Positions 8,803 through 16,800 of a DNA stretch of 64,000 nt are shown here, in pieces (positions within the stretch are counted from its first letter, which is position 1; every line of letters begins with the position of its first letter). This stretch comes from Emcibacter nanhaiensis (GTDB taxonomy: Bacteria; Pseudomonadota; Alphaproteobacteria; Sphingomonadales; Emcibacteraceae). The translations under genes were made by a program, and so were the position numbers. The stretch spans positions 1 to 64,000 of the forward strand of contig NZ_VFIY01000010.1 of assembly GCF_006385175.1 (NCBI RefSeq), read 5' to 3'. The notes beneath the pieces were generated by a model, which worked only from the letters and a program-made list of their open reading frames with translations, was not told the origin of the DNA and searched no databases.

Positions 8803-10476
8803 TTACCGTCCCTGGGTCCGCCAGTTCTTGATGGCATCAAAGATGAAGGCCCGGTCGGAAATGTCGTTTTGCCAGTCGCTGGAATATTCGGGATTCGTAC
8901 TTGACGGCCGCTTGTGCTCATCAAGATTGTCGAATTTCACCCGCACCGGTGCGCGCACCCCTTCCCCCACAATCAGGGCCTCCCGGTTCTGCAGCGAGGA
9001 CAGAGCTGCCAGCGACCCCTTGGCCCCTTCGGGCATCACATGCTCAACGAAATTCTGGTCCCGTTCATTGTTCATGCGCATGGCGAAAATGGTCCCGCAC
9101 TGGGACAGGGCGGATTCGGAAACGTCTGCCGGACGCTGGGACACCAGTCCAAGGGACACGCCGTATTTACGGCCTTCCTTGGCGATCCGTTCAATGGCCT
9201 TGCGGGTGGAGGCAAAAACCGTATGATTTTCGGTCGGCACATAGCGGTGCGCTTCTTCACAGACCAGCAGGATTGGTTTGGCGTCCCGGCCCTTACTCCA
9301 GACCGCAAAGTCAAACACCAGGCGGCTGATCATGGATACCACCACATTCACGATCTCCGACGGCACACCTGACAGGTCGATGGTCGATACCGGTTTGCCG
9401 TTCACCGGGAACCGCAGCAGGTTACCGATCACCTCGGCCAGGTTGTCGTTGGCCAGCAGCCCCGAGAACATGAAGCTGAAACGGGCATCGCGGCGCAGCT
9501 CCTCGATCTTGTTCTTGAGGCGCATAAAGGGCTTCAGAGTATCCGGATTTTCCAGCTTGCCCATCTCGTTTTCAAGATATTTGAGCATGAATGACAATTT
9601 ATAGGGAATCGGCGTGTCCACCGTGATCTTTTCCGAACTCAGGGCGTCAGCGGCATCGATTCTGGCGGCCTGCAGGCAGCGGCGCAGGATGTCAATTTCC
9701 ACCTCCCGGTCGGCGGACCTGTTCAGCCCCACATACATTTCCACATGTTCCTCGAAATTCATCATCCAGTAGGGAAGCCGGAGGTTGTTAATATCGAAAT
9801 GCTCGCCGCAATCCCGGAATGCGGCCTCATATTCATTATGAGGGTCCAGCATAAGGATATGGCTGTTGGGCATCCGTTCCACCAGCCGGTGAAGCAGCAG
9901 CGCCACGGTACAGGATTTACCCGTACCGGTACTGCCCAGCACGGCAAAATGCTTGCCGAGCATGGCGTCGGTCATCACGCTGGCCGGCGTGACATGCTGG
10001 GGAAAAACAGTGCCAACGTGAAAATGATTGCTATCGTTGGCGCCAAAGATGGATTCGATATCGTCCAGGGTGGTCTCGTAAACCATCTGCCCCGGGGACG
10101 GAAAATCAGACACGCCCCGGTCAAACAGAACCCCGGACGGCGCATAAGGGGCCTTGACCCCGTGTCCCAGATAATCAAGGTACATGATCACATGCTCGAC
10201 CGGGCCGGTGGAATTTTCCTGACGGACCACTTCCCGCACCGAGGCATAGACAAATCCCTTGATCACCTTGATCTTGACGATGGCCCCGATCTGACCGGGC
10301 GGCAGAGTCGAATCATCCGTTTCCAGGGACCGGTTCAGTGATTTCAGCGCACACAGCGCCACAACGCCGTTACCGCTGACTTCAGTTACAAACCCAATTT
10401 CATGAGACAGTTCAAGGGCTAACTTACTCAGCCGTTCTGTCTGTTTTTCATCCAATAAGCCGTTCATCGTTTTCAC
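8803..10476 (-). CDS. HerA/FtsK-like ATPase (DUF87 family)
   Basis: This 557-residue protein has a beta-rich N-terminal section (HAS-barrel-like, about 1-150) followed by a RecA-fold ATPase. Walker A GSTGTGKS is near residue 182 and Walker B ILLVCEEAH near 400; a later SQRPADVSESALSQC segment matches the sensor/arginine region of HerA. HerA proteins form hexameric DNA translocases, often paired with the nuclease NurA in archaea or with effectors in bacterial defence modules. Neither NurA, Sir2 nor a DUF4297 gene is adjacent, so a housekeeping DNA-translocation role is likelier than defence. The actual substrate is unknown. Confidence 0.85.
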   Translation of the reverse strand: MKTMNGLLDEKQTERLSKLALELSHEIGFVTEVSGNGVVALCALKSLNRSLETDDSTLPPGQIGAIVKIKVIKGFVYASVREVVRQENSTGPVEHVIMYLDYLGHGVKAPYAPSGVLFDRGVSDFPSPGQMVYETTLDDIESIFGANDSNHFHVGTVFPQHVTPASVMTDAMLGKHFAVLGSTGTGKSCTVALLLHRLVERMPNSHILMLDPHNEYEAAFRDCGEHFDINNLRLPYWMMNFEEHVEMYVGLNRSADREVEIDILRRCLQAARIDAADALSSEKITVDTPIPYKLSFMLKYLENEMGKLENPDTLKPFMRLKNKIEELRRDARFSFMFSGLLANDNLAEVIGNLLRFPVNGKPVSTIDLSGVPSEIVNVVVSMISRLVFDFAVWSKGRDAKPILLVCEEAHRYVPTENHTVFASTRKAIERIAKEGRKYGVSLGLVSQRPADVSESALSQCGTIFAMRMNNERDQNFVEHVMPEGAKGSLAALSSLQNREALIVGEGVRAPVRVKFDNLDEHKRPSSTNPEYSSDWQNDISDRAFIFDAIKNWRTQGR

Positions 10477-10614
10477 ATTGTATTTTTGCCTGTTTGTAGT
10501 ATCATAAGGGCATCTCCGTTAACGATAGATAAAGAAACATTAGATTTTGCAGCAGCTTGCTGCCGGTTCGGGATATTTGTCGGTTTTTTTTGCAGAAAAG
10601 CGGGTTTTCTTTAG

Positions 10615-10641
10615 TTGACATTTATACGGATCGCATATAGT
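10615..10641 (+). promoter_or_regulatory. Sigma-70 type promoter of rpmJ
   Basis: A perfect -35 TTGACA (10615-10620) is followed by TATAGT (10636-10641) with a 15-bp spacer; shifting the -10 to TAGTTT gives 17 bp. It lies about 60 bp before the L36 start codon and is the strongest -35 element seen in this part of the window. Confidence 0.6.
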
Positions 10642-10703
10642 TTCCGCCGCAAGTTCAATTGTCGCCTTTGTGCGACCACAGTAAATTTGGGACGGACAAA
10701 GCG

Positions 10704-10829
10704 ATGAAAATTGTAAATTCATTAAAGTCATTAAAAAACCGTCACCGTGATTGCCGTGTGATCCGCCGTCGTGGCCGGGTCTATGTAATCAACAAGACCA
10801 ACCGCCGTTTTAAGGCGCGTCAGGGCTGA
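10704..10829 (+). CDS. rpmJ: 50S ribosomal protein L36
   Basis: A 41-residue, very basic reading frame starts [14 protein letters not shown] and ends FKARQG, which is the L36 signature. It has one cysteine only, so it lacks the C-x2-C ... C-x-H zinc ribbon of canonical L36 and belongs to the zinc-independent (C-minus, YkgO-like) form that is usual in Alphaproteobacteria. It is monocistronic, with its own promoter upstream and a strong terminator 50 bp downstream. A GGGACGG stretch precedes the ATG. The protein is part of the large ribosomal subunit near the peptidyl-transferase region. Confidence 0.93.
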   Translation: MKIVNSLKSLKNRHRDCRVIRRRGRVYVINKTNRRFKARQG

Positions 10830-10878
10830 GTGACCAAGACTAGAATTCGCTGTTGGCGCAATGCTGACAGTTAATAGG

Positions 10879-10915
10879 AGACCGTGCTTCCCCCCCAAGA
10901 GCACGGTCTTCTTCA
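10879..10915 (+). terminator. Strong terminator after rpmJ
   Basis: AGACCGTGCT (10879-10888) and AGCACGGTCT (10900-10909) form a perfect 10-bp stem around an 11-nt C-rich loop, followed by TCTTCATT. It ends the rpmJ transcript. It also shows that an ATG at 10861, in frame with the next gene, is not the true start of that gene. Confidence 0.85.
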
Positions 10916-10974
10916 TTGTGGGAACCTCTGTTGCCACAATTGACCACGGCCGGAGTCGTCCAGTGCATCATCCC

Positions 10975-11595
10975 GTGAGCGAACGAAAACCAGCCTGTGT
11001 TGTGTTTGACCTCGGCAATGTGCTGGTCAGGTGGCATCCCCGCAATGCCTTTGCGCCCCTGTTCCGGAATGACCCGCGGGACCTCGATCATTTCCTGGAC
11101 AATATCTGCAACATGGACTGGCACAACCGTCTGGACGCCGGCCTCAGCTTTCGCGAGGGAATCACGGAACTGTCTGCCCGCTTCCCGGACCACGCAGACA
11201 TGATCGCCGCCTATGACAGTCGCTGGAAGGAAATGTTCAACGGAGAAATCCGTGAGAATGTGGACCTGGTGAGGAAGCTGCATACCGACGGCGTGCCCCT
11301 GTTCGCCCTCACCAACTTCCCCAAAGAGAAATATGACGATTTCCGCCGCGCCTATGGGTTCATGGACAGTTTCCGGGATGTGGTCGTCTCCGGCCACGAA
11401 GGGGTAATCAAGCCGGACATGCAAATCTATCGAATCCTGCTGGAGCGAACCGGTTTCCCGGCCGAGCAAACCCTGTTCATTGATGATCGGAAGGAAAACA
11501 TCCTTGCTGCGGACGCGTTAGGGTTCCAGACCCATCATTTCCAGTCCCCGAAACGGCTCACCGAAGAACTCCTCAACCAGGGGCTGTTGGCTTAG
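10975..11595 (+). CDS. HAD-superfamily phosphatase (YihX-like)
   Basis: About 206 residues from a GTG at 10975. The frame is open back to 10861, but that would overlap the rpmJ terminator. Motif I is DLGNVLVRWHP near the N-terminus (VVFDLGN gives the nucleophile Asp), motif II is LTNFP, motif III includes a Lys in GVIKPD, and motif IV is FIDDRKEN. This is HAD subfamily IA variant 3, the group of YihX, which dephosphorylates glucose-1-phosphate. The substrate here is unproven. The weak ribosome site leaves the start uncertain. The end overlaps the convergent pyruvate kinase gene by 4 bp. Confidence 0.85.
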   Translation: MSERKPACVVFDLGNVLVRWHPRNAFAPLFRNDPRDLDHFLDNICNMDWHNRLDAGLSFREGITELSARFPDHADMIAAYDSRWKEMFNGEIRENVDLVRKLHTDGVPLFALTNFPKEKYDDFRRAYGFMDSFRDVVVSGHEGVIKPDMQIYRILLERTGFPAEQTLFIDDRKENILAADALGFQTHHFQSPKRLTEELLNQGLLA

Positions 11596-13025
11596 CTTTC
11601 CTGGTGGTCCGCCTGCACGCGGGCAATCCTGAGGACATTGGTTTTGCCCGGTGTGCCGAAGGGCATCCCGGCCATGATCACAATATAATCATTCTCCCGG
11701 GCAAAGCCGTATTCCAGGCACATGTCGCAAGCCTTGTCGATCATATCCTGAAAATTGACCGCATCCGCCGTATGGACGCAGTTCAGTCCCCAGAACAGGG
11801 TCAGCCGGCGGGCCGTCTCCAGATTGGGGGTTAACACCAGCATGGGAGTCACCGGCCGTTCACGCGACGCCCGCCGCGCGGTGGAGCCGGAACCGGTGTA
11901 GGTGACAATGGTTTTGGCCTTGATGGTCAGAGCCACCTGGCTGGCGGCCGCACTCAGCGCATCGGCCGAAGTGGATTCCAGCTTGGTTTCTTCCTGCCTG
12001 AGGGCACGGCGGTAGCTGGGTTCGCTTTCCGTGCGGGTGGCGATCCGGTCCATGGTGCTGACCGCCTCCAGCGGATACGACCCGGCAGCAGACTCGGCAG
12101 ACAGCATGATGGCGTCCGCCCCGTCAAACACGGCGTTGGCCACGTCTGACACTTCGGCGCGTGTCGGGACCGGGCTGTTGATCATGCTTTCCAGCATCTG
12201 GGTCGCCACTACCACGCTCTTGCCGGCCCGGCGGGCATGGCGGATAATCTTCTTCTGCTTCGGCGGCACTTCCTCCATGGGCAGTTCCACGCCCATGTCG
12301 CCACGGGCCACCATCACTGCGTCAGACTGGGCAATGATTTCATCAAGAGCATACAGGGCGGAGGGTTTTTCCAGTTTGGACAGGATCGCCGCCCGGTCGC
12401 CAATAATCTCGCGGGCTTCCCGGACATCCTCCGGCCGCTGTACGAAAGACAGGGCCACCCAGTCAACACCGAGGTCGAGGACGAAACCCAGATCCCTGCG
12501 GTCCTTTTCCGTGAGCGCCGCCAGCGGCAGGATCGCATTGGGCACATTGACCCCCTTGCGATTGGATAACGGGCCGCCGACCACCACAGTGGTTTCAATG
12601 ACCTCGGGCGAGACCTTGTCAATCATCAACCTGATCTTGCCGTCGTCGAGCAACAGGTGAGTGCCCGGCTGCACCGCCTCGAAAATTTCCAGATGGGGAA
12701 GTTCAACCCGCGCCGCGCTTCCGGGCGCCTTGTCCATATCCAGGGTGAATTTTTGCCCCTCCTGCAGGGTAACCTTGTCATTCTCAAAAGCACCGATGCG
12801 GAGTTTGGGGCCCTGCAGGTCGGCGAGGATACCGATCGGCCGGCCGGTCTGCTGCTCCACCTCGCGAATCATGCCGTGCAGCGCCGCCACATCCTTGTGG
12901 GCGCCGTGGCTCATATTGAGCCGGAAGACGTCCGCCCCCGCATCCGATAACTTGCGGATCATGTCGACGGTATTGCTGGAGGGACCAAGGGTGGCAATGA
13001 TTCTGGTACAGCGCTGGCGGTGCAT
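11592..13025 (-). CDS. pyk: Pyruvate kinase
   Basis: The 477-residue product from the ATG at 13025 (AAGGA seven bases upstream) begins MHRQRCTRIIATLGPSS, the standard N-terminus. It contains the active-site motif SKLEKPSALYALDEIIAQSDAVMVARGDLG-like region (here ARGDMGVELP) and the MLESMI and TRAEVSDVANAV segments of the barrel. The C-terminal effector domain is complete. It catalyses phosphoenolpyruvate + ADP to pyruvate + ATP in glycolysis. It is a single gene, divergent from the N-formylglutamate amidohydrolase gene. Longer upstream in-frame sequence (to 13121) has no pyruvate kinase features. Confidence 0.97.
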   Translation of the reverse strand: MHRQRCTRIIATLGPSSNTVDMIRKLSDAGADVFRLNMSHGAHKDVAALHGMIREVEQQTGRPIGILADLQGPKLRIGAFENDKVTLQEGQKFTLDMDKAPGSAARVELPHLEIFEAVQPGTHLLLDDGKIRLMIDKVSPEVIETTVVVGGPLSNRKGVNVPNAILPLAALTEKDRRDLGFVLDLGVDWVALSFVQRPEDVREAREIIGDRAAILSKLEKPSALYALDEIIAQSDAVMVARGDMGVELPMEEVPPKQKKIIRHARRAGKSVVVATQMLESMINSPVPTRAEVSDVANAVFDGADAIMLSAESAAGSYPLEAVSTMDRIATRTESEPSYRRALRQEETKLESTSADALSAAASQVALTIKAKTIVTYTGSGSTARRASRERPVTPMLVLTPNLETARRLTLFWGLNCVHTADAVNFQDMIDKACDMCLEYGFARENDYIVIMAGMPFGTPGKTNVLRIARVQADHQES

Positions 13026-13247
13026 GAAGTTATCCTTGAGACTGGATGAAAAGCCGTTGTCCCCTATTAATAACATACTGAACCAACAAGGTGAATCTTT
13101 TATGATACTGCAGTTAACCATTTTGCTGTTAATTCATAATTTTACTGTTCTTATAACCCCCTTAGATGCTGGCTCCACTCCCTTACTTGACTTTACCGGA
13201 CGGCTGCATACCTTAGTCACAAGGGTAATCCGGAAAACGAAAGAGAC

Positions 13248-14045
13248 ATGCAGCAGACATCCCGCAAACACGCCACCGCCGCGGAACAGACCGAGGCCTA
13301 TGAAATCCTCAATCCCGAGGGAAAAGCCAATATTGTGCTGATCTGCGAGCATGCCAGCAACTTCATACCGGAGGAATTCGACAACCTCGGCCTGAGCGGG
13401 CCGGACCTGCAGCGCCATATCGCCTGGGATATCGGCATGGCGGAAATTACCCGCCAGATGTCTGAGGCGCTGGATGCGCCGGCCATCCTGGCGCGCTTTT
13501 CCCGGCTGTTGATCGATCCCAACCGGGAACCGGATCATGCCACCCTGATCCCGGACGTCAGCGACAAAACCGTGATCCCCGGCAACCGGAACCTGGACCA
13601 GGCTGCAACCCGGGACCGTCTGGATCGATTTTACCATCCCTTCCACGACCGGGCCGAACAGCTGGTAAGGCACAAGGCCCGCGGCGGACATGTGCCGCTG
13701 GTGTGCGGCATGCACAGCTTCACCCCGGTGATGAACGGCGCCCCCCGTCCCTGGCACGCGGGCATGCTGTGGAACCGGGATCCGCGCCTGGCCCGGGAAC
13801 TGATCGACCGGCTGCAGCACAAGCACGGGCTGATGGTCGGCGACAACAAACCCTATTCCGGCCGCGACCTGTTCCATACCATGAACCGGCATGGCGCCGA
13901 TCACGGCTACCCCCAGGTCACGATCGAGGTCCGGCAAAATGAAATTAACACGGCTGCCGGCCAGCAGAAATGGGCCCGGCTGCTGGGGAAAGAGCTTGCA
14001 GAACTCGCCCAGGACAGAAGCCTGACTGTGATCAAGAAATTCTAA
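13248..14045 (+). CDS. N-formylglutamate amidohydrolase family protein
   Basis: The 265-residue protein has the FGase signature ICEHASNFIP near residue 30, SRLLIDPNR in the middle and VTIEVRQNE near the end. The family is zinc-dependent and includes N-formylglutamate deformylase (HutG, last step of one histidine breakdown route) and broader N-acyl amino-acid amidases. No other hut genes are nearby, so the exact substrate is open. A DUF1244 gene follows after 14 bp, probably in the same transcript. Confidence 0.88.
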   Translation: MQQTSRKHATAAEQTEAYEILNPEGKANIVLICEHASNFIPEEFDNLGLSGPDLQRHIAWDIGMAEITRQMSEALDAPAILARFSRLLIDPNREPDHATLIPDVSDKTVIPGNRNLDQAATRDRLDRFYHPFHDRAEQLVRHKARGGHVPLVCGMHSFTPVMNGAPRPWHAGMLWNRDPRLARELIDRLQHKHGLMVGDNKPYSGRDLFHTMNRHGADHGYPQVTIEVRQNEINTAAGQQKWARLLGKELAELAQDRSLTVIKKF

Positions 14046-14059
14046 CAACAGGAATTACT

Positions 14060-14365
14060 ATGGACGAACAGACCCGCATCGAAATAGAAGCCGCCGCCTT
14101 TCGCCGGCTGCTGTCCCACCTCTCCAAACGCACTGACGCCCAGAATATCGACCTGATGGGGCTCGCCGGTTTCTGCCGCAACTGCCTGGCCAACTGGTAT
14201 CAGGACGCCGCCGGAGAGCGCGGCATCGAACTGGACAAGGCCGAAGTCCGCGAAATCATCTACGGCATGCCCTATAAGGAATGGGCGGCAAAATACCAGA
14301 CGGAAGCCACCCCGGAACAGATGCAGAAAATGGAGGAAAGCCTCAGGAAAAACGAGGAACTGTGA
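14060..14365 (+). CDS. DUF1244 family protein
   Basis: 101 residues from the ATG at 14060, which follows an AGGA ribosome site. The NIDLMGLAGFCRNCLANWY segment, with two cysteines spaced C-x2-C, and the YGMPY.EWK-like end (YGMPYKEWAAKYQ) identify DUF1244, a family found in proteobacteria with known folds but no assigned reaction. It is cytoplasmic and mostly helical. The frame extends 5' into the amidohydrolase gene, but that part is the shadow of the upstream coding sequence. Confidence 0.85.
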   Translation: MDEQTRIEIEAAAFRRLLSHLSKRTDAQNIDLMGLAGFCRNCLANWYQDAAGERGIELDKAEVREIIYGMPYKEWAAKYQTEATPEQMQKMEESLRKNEEL

Positions 14366-14439
14366 GGCCTGTCCCCGCCATTCTGAATTAGTTTGAATTT
14401 CCGGTTGCGCTGCCCCGGGCAGCCGGATAATGTGCGTCT

Positions 14440-14469
14440 TCAAATTTCAAATCGGGCTCAAATTTCAAA
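14440..14469 (+). repeat. Direct repeat pair in front of gapR
   Basis: TCAAATTTCAAA occurs at 14440-14451 and again at 14458-14469, an 18-bp period, ending 15 bp before the gapR ATG. A GC-rich hairpin (GCTGCCC/GGGCAGC, near 14409-14423) lies just upstream. The A/T-rich copies flank the ribosome binding region and could be an autoregulatory site. Confidence 0.65.
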
Positions 14470-14484
14470 GCAGGAGCAATATTC

Positions 14485-14736
14485 ATGACAGAAGCAGGTG
14501 GCATCGCTGCAGAGGCCTTACGGTCCTATATTGAACGCATCGAACGTCTGGAAGAAGAAAAAGCCAATCTGGCGGCAGACATCAAGGATGTCTATTCCGA
14601 AGCCAAAGCCACAGGTTTTGATGTGAAAATCATGCGCCAGATCATCCGCCTGCGTAAAATGGAAGAACATGACCGCCAGGAAATGGAAGCCCTGCTGGAT
14701 ACCTATGCCCATGCCTTGGGCATGATCCGGGGATAA
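14485..14736 (+). CDS. gapR: GapR-type nucleoid-associated protein (DUF2312)
   Basis: 83 residues, with the DUF2312/UPF0335 pattern: [34 protein letters not shown] and [10 protein letters not shown]. GapR in Caulobacter is an essential DNA-binding protein that encircles overtwisted, AT-rich DNA ahead of replication and transcription machinery and stimulates gyrase. Length and motif order match well. An AGGAG ribosome site precedes the ATG and a clean terminator follows. The name rests on family membership, which is typical of one copy per alphaproteobacterial genome. Confidence 0.9.
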   Translation: MTEAGGIAAEALRSYIERIERLEEEKANLAADIKDVYSEAKATGFDVKIMRQIIRLRKMEEHDRQEMEALLDTYAHALGMIRG

Positions 14737-14758
14737 GCGGGACAGTCCGGAAACGATC

Positions 14759-14787
14759 AAAGGGCGGCACGGCCGCCCTTTTTATTT
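14759..14787 (+). terminator. Terminator of gapR
   Basis: AAAGGGCGGC (14759-14768) and GCCGCCCTTT (14772-14781) form a perfect 10-bp stem with a 3-nt loop, followed by TTATTT. This is a textbook intrinsic terminator, and it can also work for the opposite strand. Confidence 0.9.
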
Positions 14788-14806
14788 GCCAAACCTGTTG
14801 TCAGTC

Positions 14807-15037
14807 CTATTTGTCCATATTCATGGCTTCGACGATTTTCTTCGTGCGGGCATCCGCCTTGGCGCTATGAATGACAAAAATGGCGTGGCCGACCGCAATC
14901 CCCCACAATATCCAGCCGCCCAGCAGCAGGAAAACAAATCCCACAATCCAGATCACCAGGTTGATGATTGCCTGGAAAATCTTGCCATAGACAAACAAGG
15001 CAACGGGCGGCAAAAAGAAAGCCAGCAAATAAATCAT
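14807..15037 (-). CDS. YqaE/Pmp3 family small membrane protein
   Basis: 76 residues with two hydrophobic helices (about 2-22 and 25-50) separated by a short GKIFQ turn, starting MIYLLAFFLPPVALF. The double-helix layout and FLPP motif fit the Pmp3/YqaE (UPF0057) family of stress-related plasma-membrane proteolipids; the C-terminal soluble tail is longer than usual. Function in bacteria is poorly known. It is transcribed towards gapR and shares its terminator region. Confidence 0.7.
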   Translation of the reverse strand: MIYLLAFFLPPVALFVYGKIFQAIINLVIWIVGFVFLLLGGWILWGIAVGHAIFVIHSAKADARTKKIVEAMNMDK

Positions 15038-15093
15038 TCCTCAAACCCTTAATATTGACAGGACTTAATATATTGCGGCTGAGCGGGAGGAAT

Positions 15094-16575
15094 TCAAGAA
15101 TTATCTGGAGCAGCGTCCTGGTCGCCATCCTTGTCCGTGGCGGCATCAAGACCCAGTTCGGAAATTTTCCGGTATAGCGTGGAACGTCCGATGCCGAGGC
15201 GGCGGGCAATCTCGGACATCTTGTTGTCATACATCCGAATGGCCAGGGTGATCATGTCGTTTTCCACTTCGGCCATGGGGCGGATATCGCCTTTGTCATC
15301 AAGAACGGCGACTGGCGAGATCGAATACCCCCCGGCCTCCCCCCCAGAGGTGACAGACAAGGCACTGCCCTCAAAATTTTCCGGATGATTATGCAGGGTT
15401 GCCAGAATCTGGGGGAAATCTTCCGGCGTAATATTTTCCCCCTCGGACAGGATTACGGCCCTGAAGATGGCATTTTCAAGCTGGCGCACGTTTCCGGGCC
15501 AGCTGTAGCTGTTGAGCAGATTCAGGGCGTCTTCACTGAGCGGCCTGCGGACACGGCCCTCGGCGGCGCTGATTTTGTCAACGAAATGCAGGGCCAGTTT
15601 CTCGATATCCCCGGCCCGCTCCCTGAGCGGCGGCAGGGTGATCGGAAACACATTCAGGCGGTAATAAAGGTCTTCCCGGAAATGACCGGTTTCCACCAGG
15701 TCCTTCAGCTTCTTGTTGGTGGCGGAAATCAGCCGCACATCCACCGTGACCGATTCCCGGCTGCCGATGGGGTCAACTTCACCTTCCTGCAGCACCCGCA
15801 AGAGCTTGACCTGCAGATCAAGCGGCAGTTCTCCGATCTCGTCGAGGAAAATGGTGCCGCCGTCGGCTTCGACAAATTTACCTTCATGCCGTTCCGTGGC
15901 GCCGGTGAAGGATCCCTTTTCATGGCCAAACAGGATGGATTCCACCAGGTTGGCCGGGATTGCACCGCAGTTGACCACCACAAAGGGTTTGCCGGCGCGG
16001 TCACTGGAGCCCTGAATGGAGCGGGCGAAAACTTCCTTACCAACCCCGCTTTCCCCTTCAAGCAGGATCGGCACATTGGCCCGGGCGCCTTTTTTGGCCA
16101 GTTCAATGGCCTGGCGGATTGCCGGGCTGTCCCCCATCAGGTCCTGGAAATTCATGATGCCGTCCCACTTGCGGGTCAGGCGTGACACCTCGCCGGACAG
16201 CTGGTTCAGCTTGAGGGCGTTTTCAATGGAGACCTTGAGCCGGTCCACACCGGCGGGTTTGGCAATGAAATCGATGGCCCCGGCCCGCATGGCATTCACC
16301 GCAGAGTCCAGGCTACTGTGCGCGGTCAGGACAATGACCGGTACAATCAGGTTTTCCTCGGATAATTTTTCCAGAACTTCAATCCCGCTGATATCGCCGA
16401 GCACCAGGTCCAGCAGCACCAGGTCCACCTGGATAGGTTGCACACCGCACAACATATCGAGTGCTTCCCGACCGCTGCTGGCCATGACCGTATTGTAACC
16501 GGCCTTTTCCAGGGCGATCTGGAGCATCTTGCGTTGAGTTTCCTCATCTTCGACGATCAGGATCAGTTTTCTCAT
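15094..16575 (-). CDS. Sigma-54-dependent response regulator
   Basis: 493 residues. The receiver domain (1-120) has phospho-acceptor Asp56. The AAA+ domain has Walker A GESGVGKE (174-181), the sigma-54 contact loop GSFTGA (221-226), which is Ser where most have Ala in GAFTGA, and Walker B IFLDEIGEL (about 243-251). The C-terminal Fis-type helix-turn-helix is IARRLGIGRSTLYRKISELG. It should open sigma-54 promoters when phosphorylated. No histidine kinase is adjacent, so the input is unknown. Palindromic sites lie just upstream of its start and may be its own operators. Confidence 0.93.
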   Translation of the reverse strand: MRKLILIVEDEETQRKMLQIALEKAGYNTVMASSGREALDMLCGVQPIQVDLVLLDLVLGDISGIEVLEKLSEENLIVPVIVLTAHSSLDSAVNAMRAGAIDFIAKPAGVDRLKVSIENALKLNQLSGEVSRLTRKWDGIMNFQDLMGDSPAIRQAIELAKKGARANVPILLEGESGVGKEVFARSIQGSSDRAGKPFVVVNCGAIPANLVESILFGHEKGSFTGATERHEGKFVEADGGTIFLDEIGELPLDLQVKLLRVLQEGEVDPIGSRESVTVDVRLISATNKKLKDLVETGHFREDLYYRLNVFPITLPPLRERAGDIEKLALHFVDKISAAEGRVRRPLSEDALNLLNSYSWPGNVRQLENAIFRAVILSEGENITPEDFPQILATLHNHPENFEGSALSVTSGGEAGGYSISPVAVLDDKGDIRPMAEVENDMITLAIRMYDNKMSEIARRLGIGRSTLYRKISELGLDAATDKDGDQDAAPDNS

Positions 16576-16618
16576 ATCGACATTCTGCTTTGTTTATAGT
16601 TATTTTTCTTTCCCTAAT

Positions 16619-16721
16619 GTCCCAATACGGGACAAAAGTTAAAAAAACCGAAAAATCCCCGAGATTGTCCCAATTTGGGATGATTTTTGGCCATTTTTAC
16701 GGCATGTTGTCAAAATTGGAC
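16619..16721. promoter_or_regulatory. Palindromic site cluster between the response regulator and pepF
   Basis: GTCCCAATACGGGAC (16619-16633) and GTCCCAATTTGGGAT (16667-16681) share the GTCCCAAT...GGGA frame, 48 bp centre to centre. A weaker third copy, GTCAAAATTGGAC (16709-16721), follows. They occupy the divergent region between the sigma-54 regulator (start 16575) and pepF (start 16801). Fis-type activator domains bind dyads of this size, so autoregulation is plausible. I see no convincing -24/-12 promoter. Confidence 0.6.
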
Positions 16722-16800
16722 GCCGGCCGGCCCTTGGCGTCCCCGGCAAATCCCCTATATGAAAAGATATTCCCATCGTTCAAATCAGGACACATCAGAC

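Noticed and set aside
8803-10476. HerA-like gene as part of an anti-phage defence module
   Set aside because: No NurA, Sir2, DUF4297 or other effector gene lies beside it; neighbours are a chemoreceptor and rpmJ.
4663-10527. TATCGTTAAC found at 4663-4672, 8690-8699 and (reverse) 10518-10527, each upstream of a minus-strand gene
   Set aside because: Across all 10-mers on both strands of 64 kb, many triples are expected by chance, and the distances to the start codons (about 42-133 bp) and orientations are not consistent.
13102-13341. Possible small plus-strand gene (about 80 residues, hydrophobic start) after AAGGTG
   Set aside because: It runs into the N-formylglutamate amidohydrolase gene in another frame, and only the first ~40 residues lie outside it.
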